Source of the DNA: Acidimicrobiales bacterium | GTDB taxonomy: Bacteria; Actinomycetota; Acidimicrobiia; Acidimicrobiales; JAKAVM01 | Reading direction: 5' to 3' | Assembly: GCA_027452005.1 (NCBI GenBank) | Contig: DAIDHF010000005.1 | Location: 36,548-100,547, forward strand | DNA length: 64,000 nucleotides | Part shown: piece after piece, positions 46,828 through 55,845 of the stretch | How the letters are laid out: each line of letters begins with the position of its first letter | Numbering within the stretch: the first letter of the stretch is position 1 | Translations under genes and position numbers: made by a program | The notes under the pieces: model-generated | Told to the model about the DNA's origin: nothing | The model's database searches: none | What the model saw: only the letters and a program-made list of their open reading frames with translations

Positions 46828-47649
46828 ATGTCTGAAGTGACCGACACGATCAAGATACAGCCCCCGCCACCAGAGGCCTGGGACCGTTGTGCTGAAAACT
46901 ACGCCCTGGGCTTTGCCAGGGTGACCAAGGGCTCGTTCCCGTCGATCCTTCGACACCTGGCCATTGAAGAGGGGTCGTGTGTTTTGGAACTGGGATCTGG
47001 ACCGGGTTACTTTGCTTTTGAGGCAGCCCGAAGAGGGGCCGAAGTACTCGGGATTGATTTTTCCGAGAAGATGATAGAGGTAGCCAGAATGAACGCCCCG
47101 GACTGTGGATTTCAACAGGCCGACATCAACGAACTAGACGTTCAACGTCGTTGGGCCGACTGCGTGGTGGCCAACTTCGTGTTGCACCTCTTAGTCGATC
47201 CGGCGGCCGCTGTGTTGGCCTCGGTACGGTCTTCAAAGGACCGGGCTAGGTTTGTGGCAACAGTCTGGCAGGCACACTCGGAGAATCCCGCTCTGGGTCT
47301 GTTCTACCAGGCCGCCAAGATGACCGGACTAGAGGTACCCGAGGCAATTCAAACCGGACCGGCACTTTGGGACTACGACATGTTGGTCAGGACCCTTTCG
47401 AGAGCACACTTCGGGGAACTTGAGATCAGAACGATCGAGTGGATCATGCCGATCAAACCAGAAGAGTGGTGGGACCAGGTTCTAAACGGCACTCCGATTA
47501 CTGGGCAGTTCTTACTCTCCCAACCTGCCGATCAACTGGAAAAGATTCGCTCCAACTACCTAAAGCTTGCCAACGGGTTTCCCAAAGACGACGATCAGAT
47601 CATGATGCCCGTGCATGCCTTTTTAGGCACCGGGATCGTGGCCAGATAG
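46828..47649 (+). CDS. Class I SAM-dependent methyltransferase
   Basis: 273 residues. The AdoMet-binding loop VLELGSGPGYFAFEAARRGAEVLGIDFSEKMIEVARMN (about 52-90) is canonical motif I plus the acidic residue of motif II; DINELDV and CVVANFVLHLL supply later motifs. The substrate is not evident; the C-terminal half has the insert pattern of small-molecule methyltransferases (UbiE/COQ5-like). It precedes a lipoprotein gene by 12 bp and may be cotranscribed with it. Confidence 0.82.
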   Translation: MSEVTDTIKIQPPPPEAWDRCAENYALGFARVTKGSFPSILRHLAIEEGSCVLELGSGPGYFAFEAARRGAEVLGIDFSEKMIEVARMNAPDCGFQQADINELDVQRRWADCVVANFVLHLLVDPAAAVLASVRSSKDRARFVATVWQAHSENPALGLFYQAAKMTGLEVPEAIQTGPALWDYDMLVRTLSRAHFGELEIRTIEWIMPIKPEEWWDQVLNGTPITGQFLLSQPADQLEKIRSNYLKLANGFPKDDDQIMMPVHAFLGTGIVAR

Positions 47650-47661
47650 AAATTAGCTAGC

Positions 47662-49044
47662 ATGACTATCGCCAAAAACCCGATCAAGTCTCTTGCAGCC
47701 GCTCCCTGGACACGAAGGGTGACCATACCTATTGTGCTCACAGTCTTTCTGGCCGGATGCTCAACGACAGGTCACCCAGCCCGTCACCTGGCCGTAACGA
47801 CCACGACTACGGTTCCAGGGATCTCCAATGGGATTATCTTAATAGGAACCCATCAGCCTATAACCGGAAGTGATGCGGTTGGGCAAAATGAAATAGCTCC
47901 ATCTACTGCGGCCTTTTTCGCGTACGTGAACAGCCTTGGTGGTATCTATGGTCGCAAGGTCGTGTACAAGATTGAGGACGACGGATCCAATCCGCTCCAA
48001 ACCGGACAGGTGGTCCGCCAGATGGTCCTCTCCGACCACATCTTCGCCCTTCTCGACGGGAGCGGAACCTCCGATCACGCCTCGGTAGAGGCGTTCTTGA
48101 ATGCTGAGCACGTCCCGGATGTGTTCGTGGGCTCAGGGTGTACGTGCTGGAACAACCCGGGCCAGTATCCCTGGACCAGTGGCTGGCAACCCGACTTTGT
48201 TGTAGAAGGCAAGATCTTAGGTCAGTACTTGGGTGAGTTTATCAAGGCTCACCCGACACTTGATAAGGTCGGCTATATCTACGAGGACAACCAGATGGGC
48301 AAGCAAGAGGTCGAAGGCCTAACTCAAGAAATCCCCTCCAGCCAATTGGTCGGGAGTCAAGTATTGAACGCTCCAACTACAACCACCGACCAGATCAATC
48401 AGGCCGTTGCGAGCCTAAAGTCCGCCGGAGCCCAAGTGGTTGGTCTATTTGGTGACCCCCAGCTGACCGCTCAGGTACTCGATGCGAGCTACGCCTCTCG
48501 GTTCCTTCCAGAGTGGGCGGTCCCGTACTCGTCGTCATCTCCCTCGTTGATAGGGTCTCTTATGGCCACCTATGCCCCGGGCTTTGAGATCCCCGGGACA
48601 CCATTCCCGAGTAACTTTACTACTCAGGTCGAGAACTCCATATTCTCCGACACGTTCTTACCACTTGCCAGTAATACGACTAACCCCTGGGTTGCCCTGT
48701 TCAAGAAGATACACGATCTCTACACGCCAAATATTGAGTTCAACTCTCAGGTGGTATATGGAATGTCACTTGCTTACAACTTCTATCAGGTCTTAGAGGC
48801 CGCCGGGCCACACCCGACTCAGGCCGGTCTGCTAAGGGCCCTGGATACAACCACCCTTGCCGGACCAGATCTGACACCGCTCACATATAGCTCGTCTTCT
48901 TCACAAGGCATGGGCGGAGCACAGATTGTATTGGACCAAAATGGTGTGCTCGTGGCCCAAGGACCCGTGTACGAGACCACCGATCACTCCGGGTCTATCT
49001 CGACCTATAGCGGTCAACCAGTCAATCCTCCCACTAACTTCTAG
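47662..49044 (+). CDS. ABC substrate-binding lipoprotein (branched-chain amino-acid type)
   Basis: 460 residues. The signal peptide ends in a lipobox (VLTVFLAGCSTT, cysteine near residue 33), so the mature protein is a lipoprotein. The type I periplasmic-binding fold begins with IILIGTHQPITGSDAVGQNEIAPSTAAFFAYVNSLGGIYGRKVVYKIEDDGSNPLQTGQVVRQ. No permease or ATPase is adjacent; it may share the fused importer at 26377-30138. The neighbouring glutamate dehydrogenase (convergent, 16 bp) fits amino-acid uptake and breakdown. Confidence 0.85.
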   Translation: MTIAKNPIKSLAAAPWTRRVTIPIVLTVFLAGCSTTGHPARHLAVTTTTTVPGISNGIILIGTHQPITGSDAVGQNEIAPSTAAFFAYVNSLGGIYGRKVVYKIEDDGSNPLQTGQVVRQMVLSDHIFALLDGSGTSDHASVEAFLNAEHVPDVFVGSGCTCWNNPGQYPWTSGWQPDFVVEGKILGQYLGEFIKAHPTLDKVGYIYEDNQMGKQEVEGLTQEIPSSQLVGSQVLNAPTTTTDQINQAVASLKSAGAQVVGLFGDPQLTAQVLDASYASRFLPEWAVPYSSSSPSLIGSLMATYAPGFEIPGTPFPSNFTTQVENSIFSDTFLPLASNTTNPWVALFKKIHDLYTPNIEFNSQVVYGMSLAYNFYQVLEAAGPHPTQAGLLRALDTTTLAGPDLTPLTYSSSSSQGMGGAQIVLDQNGVLVAQGPVYETTDHSGSISTYSGQPVNPPTNF

Positions 49045-49060
49045 ATCTTATCCAGATAGT

Positions 49061-50332
49061 TTAGTAGATTCCTCTTACCTCAATGGCCTGGGCTACCTTG
49101 TCCATGGCAAGTGCGAAGGCAGCCTGGCGCATCGGGACTGACAGCTGGTTGGCTTTGGAATAGGTCTCGGCAAATGACCGCTTCATAAAGGCCTTGAGTC
49201 GACTTGAGTGGGTTGTCGGGTCCCAAGCAAACCCCTGGCGATCTTGGGCCCACTCAAAATAAGACGAGGTAACCCCTCCTGTGTTGGCCAAGATGTCAGG
49301 AACCACCATTATCCCTCGGTCAGCCAGTACTTGGTCGGCCTCGGGGGTGGTCGGCCCGTTAGCGGCCTCGACAACTATGGATGCCGTGGTCTTTGTTGCT
49401 TGAGGTCCATCAATTGCCCCTGACAGGGCTGCAGGGATAAGTACGTCAGTGGGGACCTCCCAAAACTCATCCCTAGTAATCGAGTCGCCCAGTCCGAACC
49501 CAGCCACGGTCCCGTGTTCGGTGGCGTACTTAGATAGCTCTCCCCCGTCGAGGCCAGCCCGTGAGGCTACCCCACCGAGAACGTCACACACCGCTACAAC
49601 CCGCATGCCCAGCGACGACAGCAAGAACGCCAGGGGTCCTCCAACGTGGCCGAATCCCTGAATCGATACCCGCATCCCCTCCAGGGACTGACCCAGGGCC
49701 CTGGTGACCTCCTGTACGCAGGTTACGACTCCAGTGGCCGTGGCCCCTGAGTGATCGGAGATCCCACCCATGACTAGGGGCTTGCCGGTAACCATGGCCC
49801 AGGCCGACTGGCCACTGACCATCCATAAGGTGTCGGCAAACCAGGCCATTACCTGCTCGTCGGTGTTCACGTCGGGAGCTGGGACATCCCGGTCTACTCC
49901 AATCATGGGAGCTATCTCCAGTGCAAAGCGTCTGGTCAAGCGCTCTAGTTCGGCCTTAGACAGGGTGCGTGGATCACACCTGATACCGCCTTTTGATCCC
50001 CCAAACGGGAGATTAGCAACGGCGGTCTTCATGGTCATCGATGCCGCCAGGGCCATTAGCTCGTGCACGGTTAGGTCTGGATGAAAGCGAATTCCCCCTT
50101 TGGCTGGCCCCCGGGAGGTGTCGTGGTGGACCCGCCAGCCCGTGTAGACCTCTAGATTGCCGCTGTCTCGGCGAAGCGGGATAGACACCTCCAGGATCCG
50201 TTTTGGAACCGCCAGGAGGTCAATCACATACTCGGGCACCTCGGCCAGTCGGCCCCCCTGGGCCATCCTGGCCACGATCGCCTCCCAGGGATCAAATCCC
50301 GCCACCGACAGTGCCTTTGGGTCCACACTCAT
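49061..50332 (-). CDS. Glu/Leu/Phe/Val dehydrogenase family, probable glutamate dehydrogenase
   Basis: 423 residues. N-terminal substrate domain GPAKGGIRFHPDLTVHELMALAASMTMKTAVANLPFGGSKGGIRCDP with catalytic lysines, DVPAPDVNTDEQVMAW, and Rossmann motif IQGFGHVGGPLAFLLSSLGMRVV. Length and the GGSKGGI wording match NAD-dependent glutamate dehydrogenases rather than the shorter leucine dehydrogenases. It interconverts glutamate and 2-oxoglutarate plus ammonia. The 2-oxoglutarate-type E2 and E3 genes elsewhere in the window would use the product. Confidence 0.9.
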   Translation of the reverse strand: MSVDPKALSVAGFDPWEAIVARMAQGGRLAEVPEYVIDLLAVPKRILEVSIPLRRDSGNLEVYTGWRVHHDTSRGPAKGGIRFHPDLTVHELMALAASMTMKTAVANLPFGGSKGGIRCDPRTLSKAELERLTRRFALEIAPMIGVDRDVPAPDVNTDEQVMAWFADTLWMVSGQSAWAMVTGKPLVMGGISDHSGATATGVVTCVQEVTRALGQSLEGMRVSIQGFGHVGGPLAFLLSSLGMRVVAVCDVLGGVASRAGLDGGELSKYATEHGTVAGFGLGDSITRDEFWEVPTDVLIPAALSGAIDGPQATKTTASIVVEAANGPTTPEADQVLADRGIMVVPDILANTGGVTSSYFEWAQDRQGFAWDPTTHSSRLKAFMKRSFAETYSKANQLSVPMRQAAFALAMDKVAQAIEVRGIY

Positions 50333-50588
50333 GGCCTATTAGGCCATCTCGAACACATAAACACGGGACTTAGCTTGGACATTTTTCTCTGAGCCCAACT
50401 CTAGCATTTGGACCGTTTCCGACTTGGGTTATCTACTTCCCGTAGGGTCCAGATTTGTGTCCTGGGTTTTCCAAGACCGCTGCCACCAGGGTAGTATTTG
50501 CCCCTAGATGTCTGGGTGAACTCGACTTGGTCAAACCCACACATCACCGGACCTTGTTGTTACCTACAACATTTACCAAGGGGGCAAG

Positions 50589-51836
50589 ATGTCTTCGCAG
50601 CAATCTACTGTCAGTCCAAGTGAACTGATCACCGAGGAGGAGTTCCGGGCTCAAGCCCTGGCCTTTTTGGAGGCAAACGCTGAGCCAAGGCCACCGGAAA
50701 AGGTCGAGTGGGGTGTCGGGTCCGACAGTGTGGAGCTGTTTGCGGACAAGACCCCCGAGCAGGAACTTGAAGACCTTGAAGTATCCCGGACCTGGCGAGC
50801 CAAGCTATATGACGGCGGGTTCGGCTGGATAACCGGCCCGGTAGCCTATGGAGGACGGGGCCTCCCGGGTTCTTATCAGAGTATCTTCAACTCTCTGGAG
50901 TCCAACTTCAAGACTCCAAGCCAGGGACCATTCGGGATCGGTCTTGGAATGGTTGCCCCAACAATTGCAGCCCACGCCACCGAAGACGTAAAGCACAAAT
51001 ATCTCAAATCGATGTACCGAGGAGACATTGTAGGATGTCAACTATTTTCAGAGCCCTCTTCGGGTTCAGATCTAGCGAGTCTTCAGACCAAGGCCGAGCG
51101 TGACGGAGACGAGTGGGTAATAAATGGCCAGAAGGTCTGGACGTCTGGGGCCCAATTTTCCGACATCGGTGAGATCATTTGTCGAACCGACCCATCCCTG
51201 CCGAAACACAAGGGACTAACCGGGTTTGTGGTCAACATGAAGGCGCCGGGAGTAGAGGTAAGGCCACTACGTCAGATGACCGGTGGGACCTCGTTCAACG
51301 AGGTCTTCTTCAACAACGTGAAAATTCCCGACGATCACCGTCTTGGTGACGTAAACGGGGGCTGGACAGTCGCCCTGACCACCCTAATGAACGAGCGGGC
51401 CGCAATCGGGGGATCTGGGGCTGGGATTATCGGGGTTAATAAGACCTTTGAACTCCTAATGCAGTTGGGAGAATTCTACAAAGACGACCCGATCGCACGT
51501 CAACAGGTTGCCAACCTGTACATCCATATGAAGACCGCGCACTTTACGTCTATGCGGGCTATGGCCAAGATCAAGGCCGGACAGTTACCCGGACCTGAGA
51601 TGTCCCTTGGAAAACTCTCTCTGACCAATAACTTACAGAAAATTGGAGAGTTTGTGTCTCACGTTCTAGGTCCCAAGTTGGTTGCAGACACCGGTGAATG
51701 GGGGACCTATTCGTGGGCCTCACTCCTACTGGGCACTCCGGGGATAAGGGTTGCTGGCGGGACCGACGAGGTAATGAAGAACATTATCGGCGAACGCGTA
51801 CTAGGACTCCCTAAAGAGCCCAAAGCCAATAACTAA
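50589..51836 (+). CDS. Acyl-CoA dehydrogenase (FadE type)
   Basis: 415 residues; start supported by AAGGGGGC six bases before the ATG. Motifs: VGCQLFSEPSSGSDLASLQTKA, WVINGQKVWTSGAQF, FNEVFFNNVKIPDDHRLGDVNGGW, and the end GIRVAGGTDEVMKNIIGERVLGLPKEP. The C-terminal GGTDEVMKN differs from the EGGTSE form of the two paralogues at 12410 and 15374: the glutamate just before GGT is alanine. A short inverted repeat TGTTGT-TACCT-ACAACA lies at 50555-50571 just upstream. It is convergent with rnhB. Confidence 0.87.
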   Translation: MSSQQSTVSPSELITEEEFRAQALAFLEANAEPRPPEKVEWGVGSDSVELFADKTPEQELEDLEVSRTWRAKLYDGGFGWITGPVAYGGRGLPGSYQSIFNSLESNFKTPSQGPFGIGLGMVAPTIAAHATEDVKHKYLKSMYRGDIVGCQLFSEPSSGSDLASLQTKAERDGDEWVINGQKVWTSGAQFSDIGEIICRTDPSLPKHKGLTGFVVNMKAPGVEVRPLRQMTGGTSFNEVFFNNVKIPDDHRLGDVNGGWTVALTTLMNERAAIGGSGAGIIGVNKTFELLMQLGEFYKDDPIARQQVANLYIHMKTAHFTSMRAMAKIKAGQLPGPEMSLGKLSLTNNLQKIGEFVSHVLGPKLVADTGEWGTYSWASLLLGTPGIRVAGGTDEVMKNIIGERVLGLPKEPKANN

Positions 51837-51851
51837 AAAAATAATCCTTGG

Positions 51852-52514
51852 CTAGCCTACCTGCCAGGGGACCAGGTTCATAGACGCCCACGAGAGGCGG
51901 TGTATTGAGGTTGGACCGTACCCAACCAGAGCCCTCTTATGTGTTGGACTTGGATAACCCTTATTTACATTGAAGTCAAAGCCCGGATAGCTCTCCGATA
52001 ACTCCACCATCTCTTGGTCACGCTCGACCTTAGCCACTAAAGAAGCGGCCCCGATGGCCTTTGAGACTTGGTCGCCCTTGATTATAGTTACCACCTTGCG
52101 CGTGGCTGACGAATACCTCCCATTCACAAAGTCCAGATTTCCATCCACCAAAAAGGTGGCTTGAGAGATATCTATAAATGACCCAACAACCTCGATGGCC
52201 CGGGTTGTAGCCAGGTGAAGTGCGTCACGCATTCCTAGCCGGTCACACTCTTGGCTGGTTGCCGATCCCACTTTGAAGGCCACACACCAGCTCTCGGCCA
52301 ACTTGGCTAACCCTTGACGCCTCTTTGAAGACACGGCCTTGGAATCACATACCTGGTCAGCTAGAGGGCTAGACATACAGGCTCGATCAATCACGGCCAC
52401 ACCGACCGAAACACGGCCTGCCCAGGCCCCGCGCCCGACCTCATCAACCCCGACAACCAAGTCCGAGCCCGAGTTGAGGAAGGGGGTTTCTACATTCCCC
52501 AAGGCCGCAACCAT
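51852..52514 (-). CDS. rnhB: Ribonuclease HII
   Basis: 220 residues. GVDEVGRGAWAGRVSVGVAVI carries the first catalytic acid pair (DEVGRG motif), and AIGAASLVAKVERDQEM and YPSPTHKRAL are further family blocks. It cuts RNA in RNA-DNA hybrids at single ribonucleotides during replication and repair. Normal length; the gene is separated by 15 bp from the convergent acyl-CoA dehydrogenase. Confidence 0.93.
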   Translation of the reverse strand: MVAALGNVETPFLNSGSDLVVGVDEVGRGAWAGRVSVGVAVIDRACMSSPLADQVCDSKAVSSKRRQGLAKLAESWCVAFKVGSATSQECDRLGMRDALHLATTRAIEVVGSFIDISQATFLVDGNLDFVNGRYSSATRKVVTIIKGDQVSKAIGAASLVAKVERDQEMVELSESYPGFDFNVNKGYPSPTHKRALVGYGPTSIHRLSWASMNLVPWQVG

Positions 52515-52552
52515 GGCAACTCGTGAGTGCCCGAGATGCCCCGACCGACCAG

Positions 52553-52840
52553 CTAGTCCTTTAGTACCGAGGTCAGGCTCTCTGTGGGTATGGCCCCAAG
52601 GGTTTGGGTCTTTAGTGTTCCCCTGGCCGCCAGGGAAAGGGCCACCTTTGACATGGTCTCCATGTCAGGCGACTCGACAACGGTGCAAAAGTCGAACTGT
52701 CCCAGCAAGGCCCACTGGTTGAGAACCTTCACCCCCATTGCCTCAACCTCGCGGTTGACCTCTTTGATCCGATCGGGGTTGGTTCGAAGCGTTGAGGCCC
52801 CGTCGGGTCCCAGGGTTGAGAGCATTAAAAAAGTAGGCAC
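52553..52840 (-). CDS. GYD-domain protein
   Basis: 95 residues. PTFLMLSTLGPDGASTLRTNPDRIKEVNREVEAMGVKVLNQWALLGQFDFCTVVESPD is the ferredoxin-like GYD family (the motif reads GQFDFC here). Function is unknown; the fold resembles dimeric alpha-beta barrel proteins. The start is uncertain: the GTG at 52840 overlaps an AGGAGG, so either translation is leaderless or the ATG five codons later is used. It lies 38 bp upstream of rnhB on the same strand. Confidence 0.8.
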   Translation of the reverse strand: MPTFLMLSTLGPDGASTLRTNPDRIKEVNREVEAMGVKVLNQWALLGQFDFCTVVESPDMETMSKVALSLAARGTLKTQTLGAIPTESLTSVLKD

Positions 52841-53013
52841 CTCCTAAACATAGCTCATCACCACTCTCAGCGCACGCATTGGTATTGAACTGTGTATTTT
52901 ACGTGCCAGGTCAGGATTTAACTCCTCCCCGGCCCAAAGGACGAGAATCCGGTGGCGATGTTCACGCCACACTACTTTGCGGCCAAGAGGTGCCAACCGA
53001 GATGCTTGTGAAC

Positions 53014-54219
53014 CTAGGGCAGTCCAATCATCGCGTTGGTGGGGAGAACCTCAACTTTGACGTTGGGAGGTTGGTTCTCAAAGTCAGGATACTTGCGTTT
53101 GGCCGACTCACGGTATCTCGTTGTCGAGTGAACCGGGTCGGTGTCATACTGAGGAATCACCTTAGTCCCGAACAACTCAAGCATTTCGAGAACCTCTTCA
53201 TGTTCAACGCAGTCAGAGGGGACCCCAAAGACTACCTGGTCACAACCCACGGACTGGTACTTGGCAATCTGCTCGGCTACCTCGTCGGGGTCACCACACA
53301 ATAGCCAGCCCTCTGCAATCAACCGATCAAGGTCCTCTTCGGTGCTAATCCCAAAGGGAGCCTCGGGCCAAACCGGGGCACCCGAGTTATGTGGCATCGT
53401 GTCATGATACATACAGACCATTGAGTACAAGTAACCTCGACCTTGCTTGAGAGCAATCTCTCTGGCCCTCTTGCGATCGGCCAGACATATAACCGCGTTG
53501 GTCATCATCACGTTATTGTTCATGTATTGACCTAGTGGCTCTTTGCATTCGGCCACGGCCTGCTTGTAAGCATCAATACGTCCTTGAAGAGCAAAGATGG
53601 GTTCAAAATTGAACGCAATGGCCCCAATGCCAAGTGATCCGGCCGTGGCAAAAGTAGCCGGGTTCCCGCAGGCAACCCAGATAGGTGGGTGGCCTGGTTC
53701 GTAAGGCTTAGGAAGAATGTTGTGAGGAGTTGGTACTTGAAAGTGTTCACCGCCGAAGGTGTAGTCGCGAACCTCAAACATTCGAGGAATCTCCCGGATT
53801 ACCTCGTTCCATTCGGACTTTGTCGAGTCTTTGTCCATGATAGAAAACGTGGCTATCTCATGACTCCCAGCGCCTCGTCCTGTCCCCCACTCGTATCTCC
53901 GATTGGTCAGGTGATCAAGAATTGCAACTCTCTCGCAGTTGCGCACCGGATGATTCACCCTCGGAGACAGGTTCATGATTGCCGATCCCAAATGGATCCG
54001 CTCGGTCGACTTGGCGCAGTATCCCATTAGGACCTCGGGAGCCGACAGATGGCTATACTCGGTAAGTCCGTGGTGCTCGCCAAACCAGGCGTACTTCCAG
54101 TTGTAGCGATCCGAAGTCTCTACATATTGAATCTCTCGGGTAAACATCTCATGCTCGTGCTTACTAGAGTGTGCCGCTGGTCCGGGGAGGTAGCCGTTCA
54201 AGAATATTCCGAACTCCAT
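53014..54219 (-). CDS. Luciferase-like flavin-dependent monooxygenase
   Basis: 401 residues, ATG start with AAAGGAG upstream. TIM-barrel of the bacterial luciferase superfamily: GIFLNGYLPG at the start, YKYAWFGEHHGLTEYSHLSAPEVL-type wording, LGSAIMNLSPRVNHPVRNCERVAILDHLTNRRYEWGTGRGAGSHE, and the C-terminal LICGDPDEVAEQIAKYQSVGCDQVVFGVPSD-type end. Members use FMNH2 or F420. The substrate is unknown. Its promoter region has a full match to the mycobacterial KstR operator (54275-54288), which hints at steroid or isoprenoid catabolism. Confidence 0.87.
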   Translation of the reverse strand: MEFGIFLNGYLPGPAAHSSKHEHEMFTREIQYVETSDRYNWKYAWFGEHHGLTEYSHLSAPEVLMGYCAKSTERIHLGSAIMNLSPRVNHPVRNCERVAILDHLTNRRYEWGTGRGAGSHEIATFSIMDKDSTKSEWNEVIREIPRMFEVRDYTFGGEHFQVPTPHNILPKPYEPGHPPIWVACGNPATFATAGSLGIGAIAFNFEPIFALQGRIDAYKQAVAECKEPLGQYMNNNVMMTNAVICLADRKRAREIALKQGRGYLYSMVCMYHDTMPHNSGAPVWPEAPFGISTEEDLDRLIAEGWLLCGDPDEVAEQIAKYQSVGCDQVVFGVPSDCVEHEEVLEMLELFGTKVIPQYDTDPVHSTTRYRESAKRKYPDFENQPPNVKVEVLPTNAMIGLP

Positions 54220-54576
54220 CAGACTCCTTTATGCCTGGGGCCGTCTCTGTGTTCCTCCAGATTCAGCCAAAAAATAGAACGTGTTTCATAATAGGCTGAA
54301 TACGTGGATATTTCAAGTGGCATCCAAACTTGCCATTTACCATTTTCTAGCAAGATTCCGCCTCGTAGAGGAGTTGGAGTTGCCTCAAGGAACTCTGGCC
54401 GTCAACCTTTCCTACAGGTCGGATCCAGAGCTACGTACATCAACTCGGGCAAGTCACCTCGTGCTGGCCCAAACCGGCTACCAAGGGACTAATTACCCTA
54501 TCTAAAATGAGCACGGGTACAAGAAAATAGTCTTGGTTGGTTCGAGAGGAACTCATATTCAAAAGGAGCGTTGAAC
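54220..54576. other. Divergent intergenic region, luciferase-like gene / flavin protein
   Basis: 357 bp. The left third holds nested palindromes: ATTCAGCC (54261-54268) and GGCTGAAT (54294-54301) surround a KstR-like 14-mer. The rest has short open frames without coding character and a ribosome-binding site (AAAGGAG, 54560-54566) for the gene at 54577. Confidence 0.5.
54275..54288. promoter_or_regulatory. KstR-like operator
   Basis: TAGAACGTGTTTCA matches the consensus TnnAACnnGTTnnA at all eight fixed positions. It lies 56 bp upstream of the luciferase-like gene and is concentric with an outer 8-bp inverted repeat. KstR is the TetR repressor of sterol catabolism in mycobacteria; no kstR is in the window. 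Confidence 0.45.
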
Positions 54577-55068
54577 ATGCCAGTAGTAATTCAGGCCCAA
54601 AATACAGAGGTGATGACGTGGAAGGAGTGCCAGTACCTACTTGGGACCAAGGTAGGTGAGATCGGATTCTTCTCATTTGTGGACACTTCCCAAAAGCCGC
54701 TGGTATGTCCGGTGACCTTTGCCCTCTTCGACGGAAATTTGTACCTGGCCTGCTGTGACCCCCTCGCAGTCGAAGCCACAACGCAGGGCAGCCAGGGATC
54801 TCTTGGGGTCGTCTCCAAAAATCCATCTGGTAGTCATCTGTCTTGGAGTGTTGTAGCCCAGGGTAACTCTCAGGTGCTCGACAAACCCGACATCTCTGAC
54901 TGGTCAGGAGCCAAGTTGGCTGATGTCCTTGACGTGTCGAGCGGTGCCAGCGTGATTCGCCTTACCTTGGACTCTTTGACAGGGTTTCGCTACGTAACCC
55001 CTTCGGTTGAAGATGATGTCTTGGCCTCGCCTAGCCAGACCATGGCGGCCACTATCACCAGCATCTGA
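54577..55068 (+). CDS. Pyridoxamine-5'-phosphate-oxidase-like flavin-binding protein
   Basis: 163 residues from the ATG at 54577 (a TTG at 54571 is too near GGAG). Split-barrel fold: MTWKECQYLLGTKVGEIGFFSFVDTSQKPLVCPVTFALFDGNLYLACCD resembles the FMN/F420-binding half of PNPOx-like proteins in actinobacteria. Such proteins reduce quinones or F420-dependent substrates, or simply bind heme or flavin. It is divergent from the luciferase-like gene. Reaction unknown. Confidence 0.72.
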   Translation: MPVVIQAQNTEVMTWKECQYLLGTKVGEIGFFSFVDTSQKPLVCPVTFALFDGNLYLACCDPLAVEATTQGSQGSLGVVSKNPSGSHLSWSVVAQGNSQVLDKPDISDWSGAKLADVLDVSSGASVIRLTLDSLTGFRYVTPSVEDDVLASPSQTMAATITSI

Positions 55069-55161
55069 TATAACTTTATCGTGCCAGGATTCTCCTGGTA
55101 AAGCAAGATTCTTGAAACAAGCTAGAGTTCAACGTGCTTGTTCTAAACGCCCCTTGTTGAC

Positions 55162-55845
55162 TTACGAGGGCTTGGTGGCCAGATCAAAGAACCTGCCAAT
55201 GATCTGGCGGCCAGCCGATTCTACCTGTTCAAGGAGCTCTTGTTCTATCTTGACCCCTGCTGGGAGGTGAGGACTGAGGTCCCCGGCAAGTTCTGAATCA
55301 AGCTCCACGTGAAACTGAAATCCATAGGCGAGATCTCCCATCTTGAAGGCCTGATTGCGGTAAAGGTGTGACTCGGCTAAATGTCTCGCCCCATCGGGCA
55401 TCTTGAAGGTATCTGAGTGCCAGTGAAATACCGGTATTACCGGACCACTTGGGCCAAGCACGGGATCGACAAGTCCGTCACCAACTAACTTTACCGTCCC
55501 AATACCAACCTCCTCGCGATTGCCCCTTGTAACCTGGGCACCAAGTGCCCCTGCCATTAGTTGAGCACCCAGACAGACTCCCAGCACCGGGATGTGCTGG
55601 TCAATGAGCACCCAAATTAGACCCATCTCCTCTTCCAGTCCTGGAATCTCTTCTTCGTCTGTCAGCCCCATCGGACCACCCATGACAATAAGTCCACCTA
55701 CTGACTTCCAGTCTGGCAGGTGCTCTCCAGCAAACGATCTCACTATCTTGAACTCAATTCCCCGTTGCTGACCTATCTCAGAGATAAGTCCCGGGCCCTC
55801 GTATGGGACGTGCTCAATTACGCACCAGGGTTTGTTTGAACTCAT
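55162..55845 (-). CDS. Class I glutamine amidotransferase-like protein
   Basis: 227 residues from the ATG at 55845; the frame extends upstream to 55932 but the family begins near KPWCVIEHVPYEGPG. The nucleophile elbow is GVCLGAQLMAGALGA (cysteine), and the histidine is in YGFQFHVELDSE. GGLIVMGGPMGLTDEEE is typical of GuaA-like stand-alone amidotransferases (YfeJ type), often gamma-glutamyl hydrolases. It is convergent with the flavin-binding protein gene. The substrate is unknown. Confidence 0.83.
   Translation of the reverse strand: MSSNKPWCVIEHVPYEGPGLISEIGQQRGIEFKIVRSFAGEHLPDWKSVGGLIVMGGPMGLTDEEEIPGLEEEMGLIWVLIDQHIPVLGVCLGAQLMAGALGAQVTRGNREEVGIGTVKLVGDGLVDPVLGPSGPVIPVFHWHSDTFKMPDGARHLAESHLYRNQAFKMGDLAYGFQFHVELDSELAGDLSPHLPAGVKIEQELLEQVESAGRQIIGRFFDLATKPS

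Noticed and set aside
50555..50571. Short palindrome TGTTGT-TACCT-ACAACA before the acyl-CoA dehydrogenase
   Set aside because: Only 6-bp arms and no second copy seen; kept as a note in the gene entry, not as an operator.
52952..52970. Hairpin GTGGCG / CGCCAC downstream of the luciferase-like gene
   Set aside because: The stem is only 6 bp and no T-run follows on the minus strand, so it is not a convincing terminator.
54281..54505. Two short overlapping frames of 62-74 codons
   Set aside because: No ribosome-binding site, no recognisable features, and they run through a promoter region.
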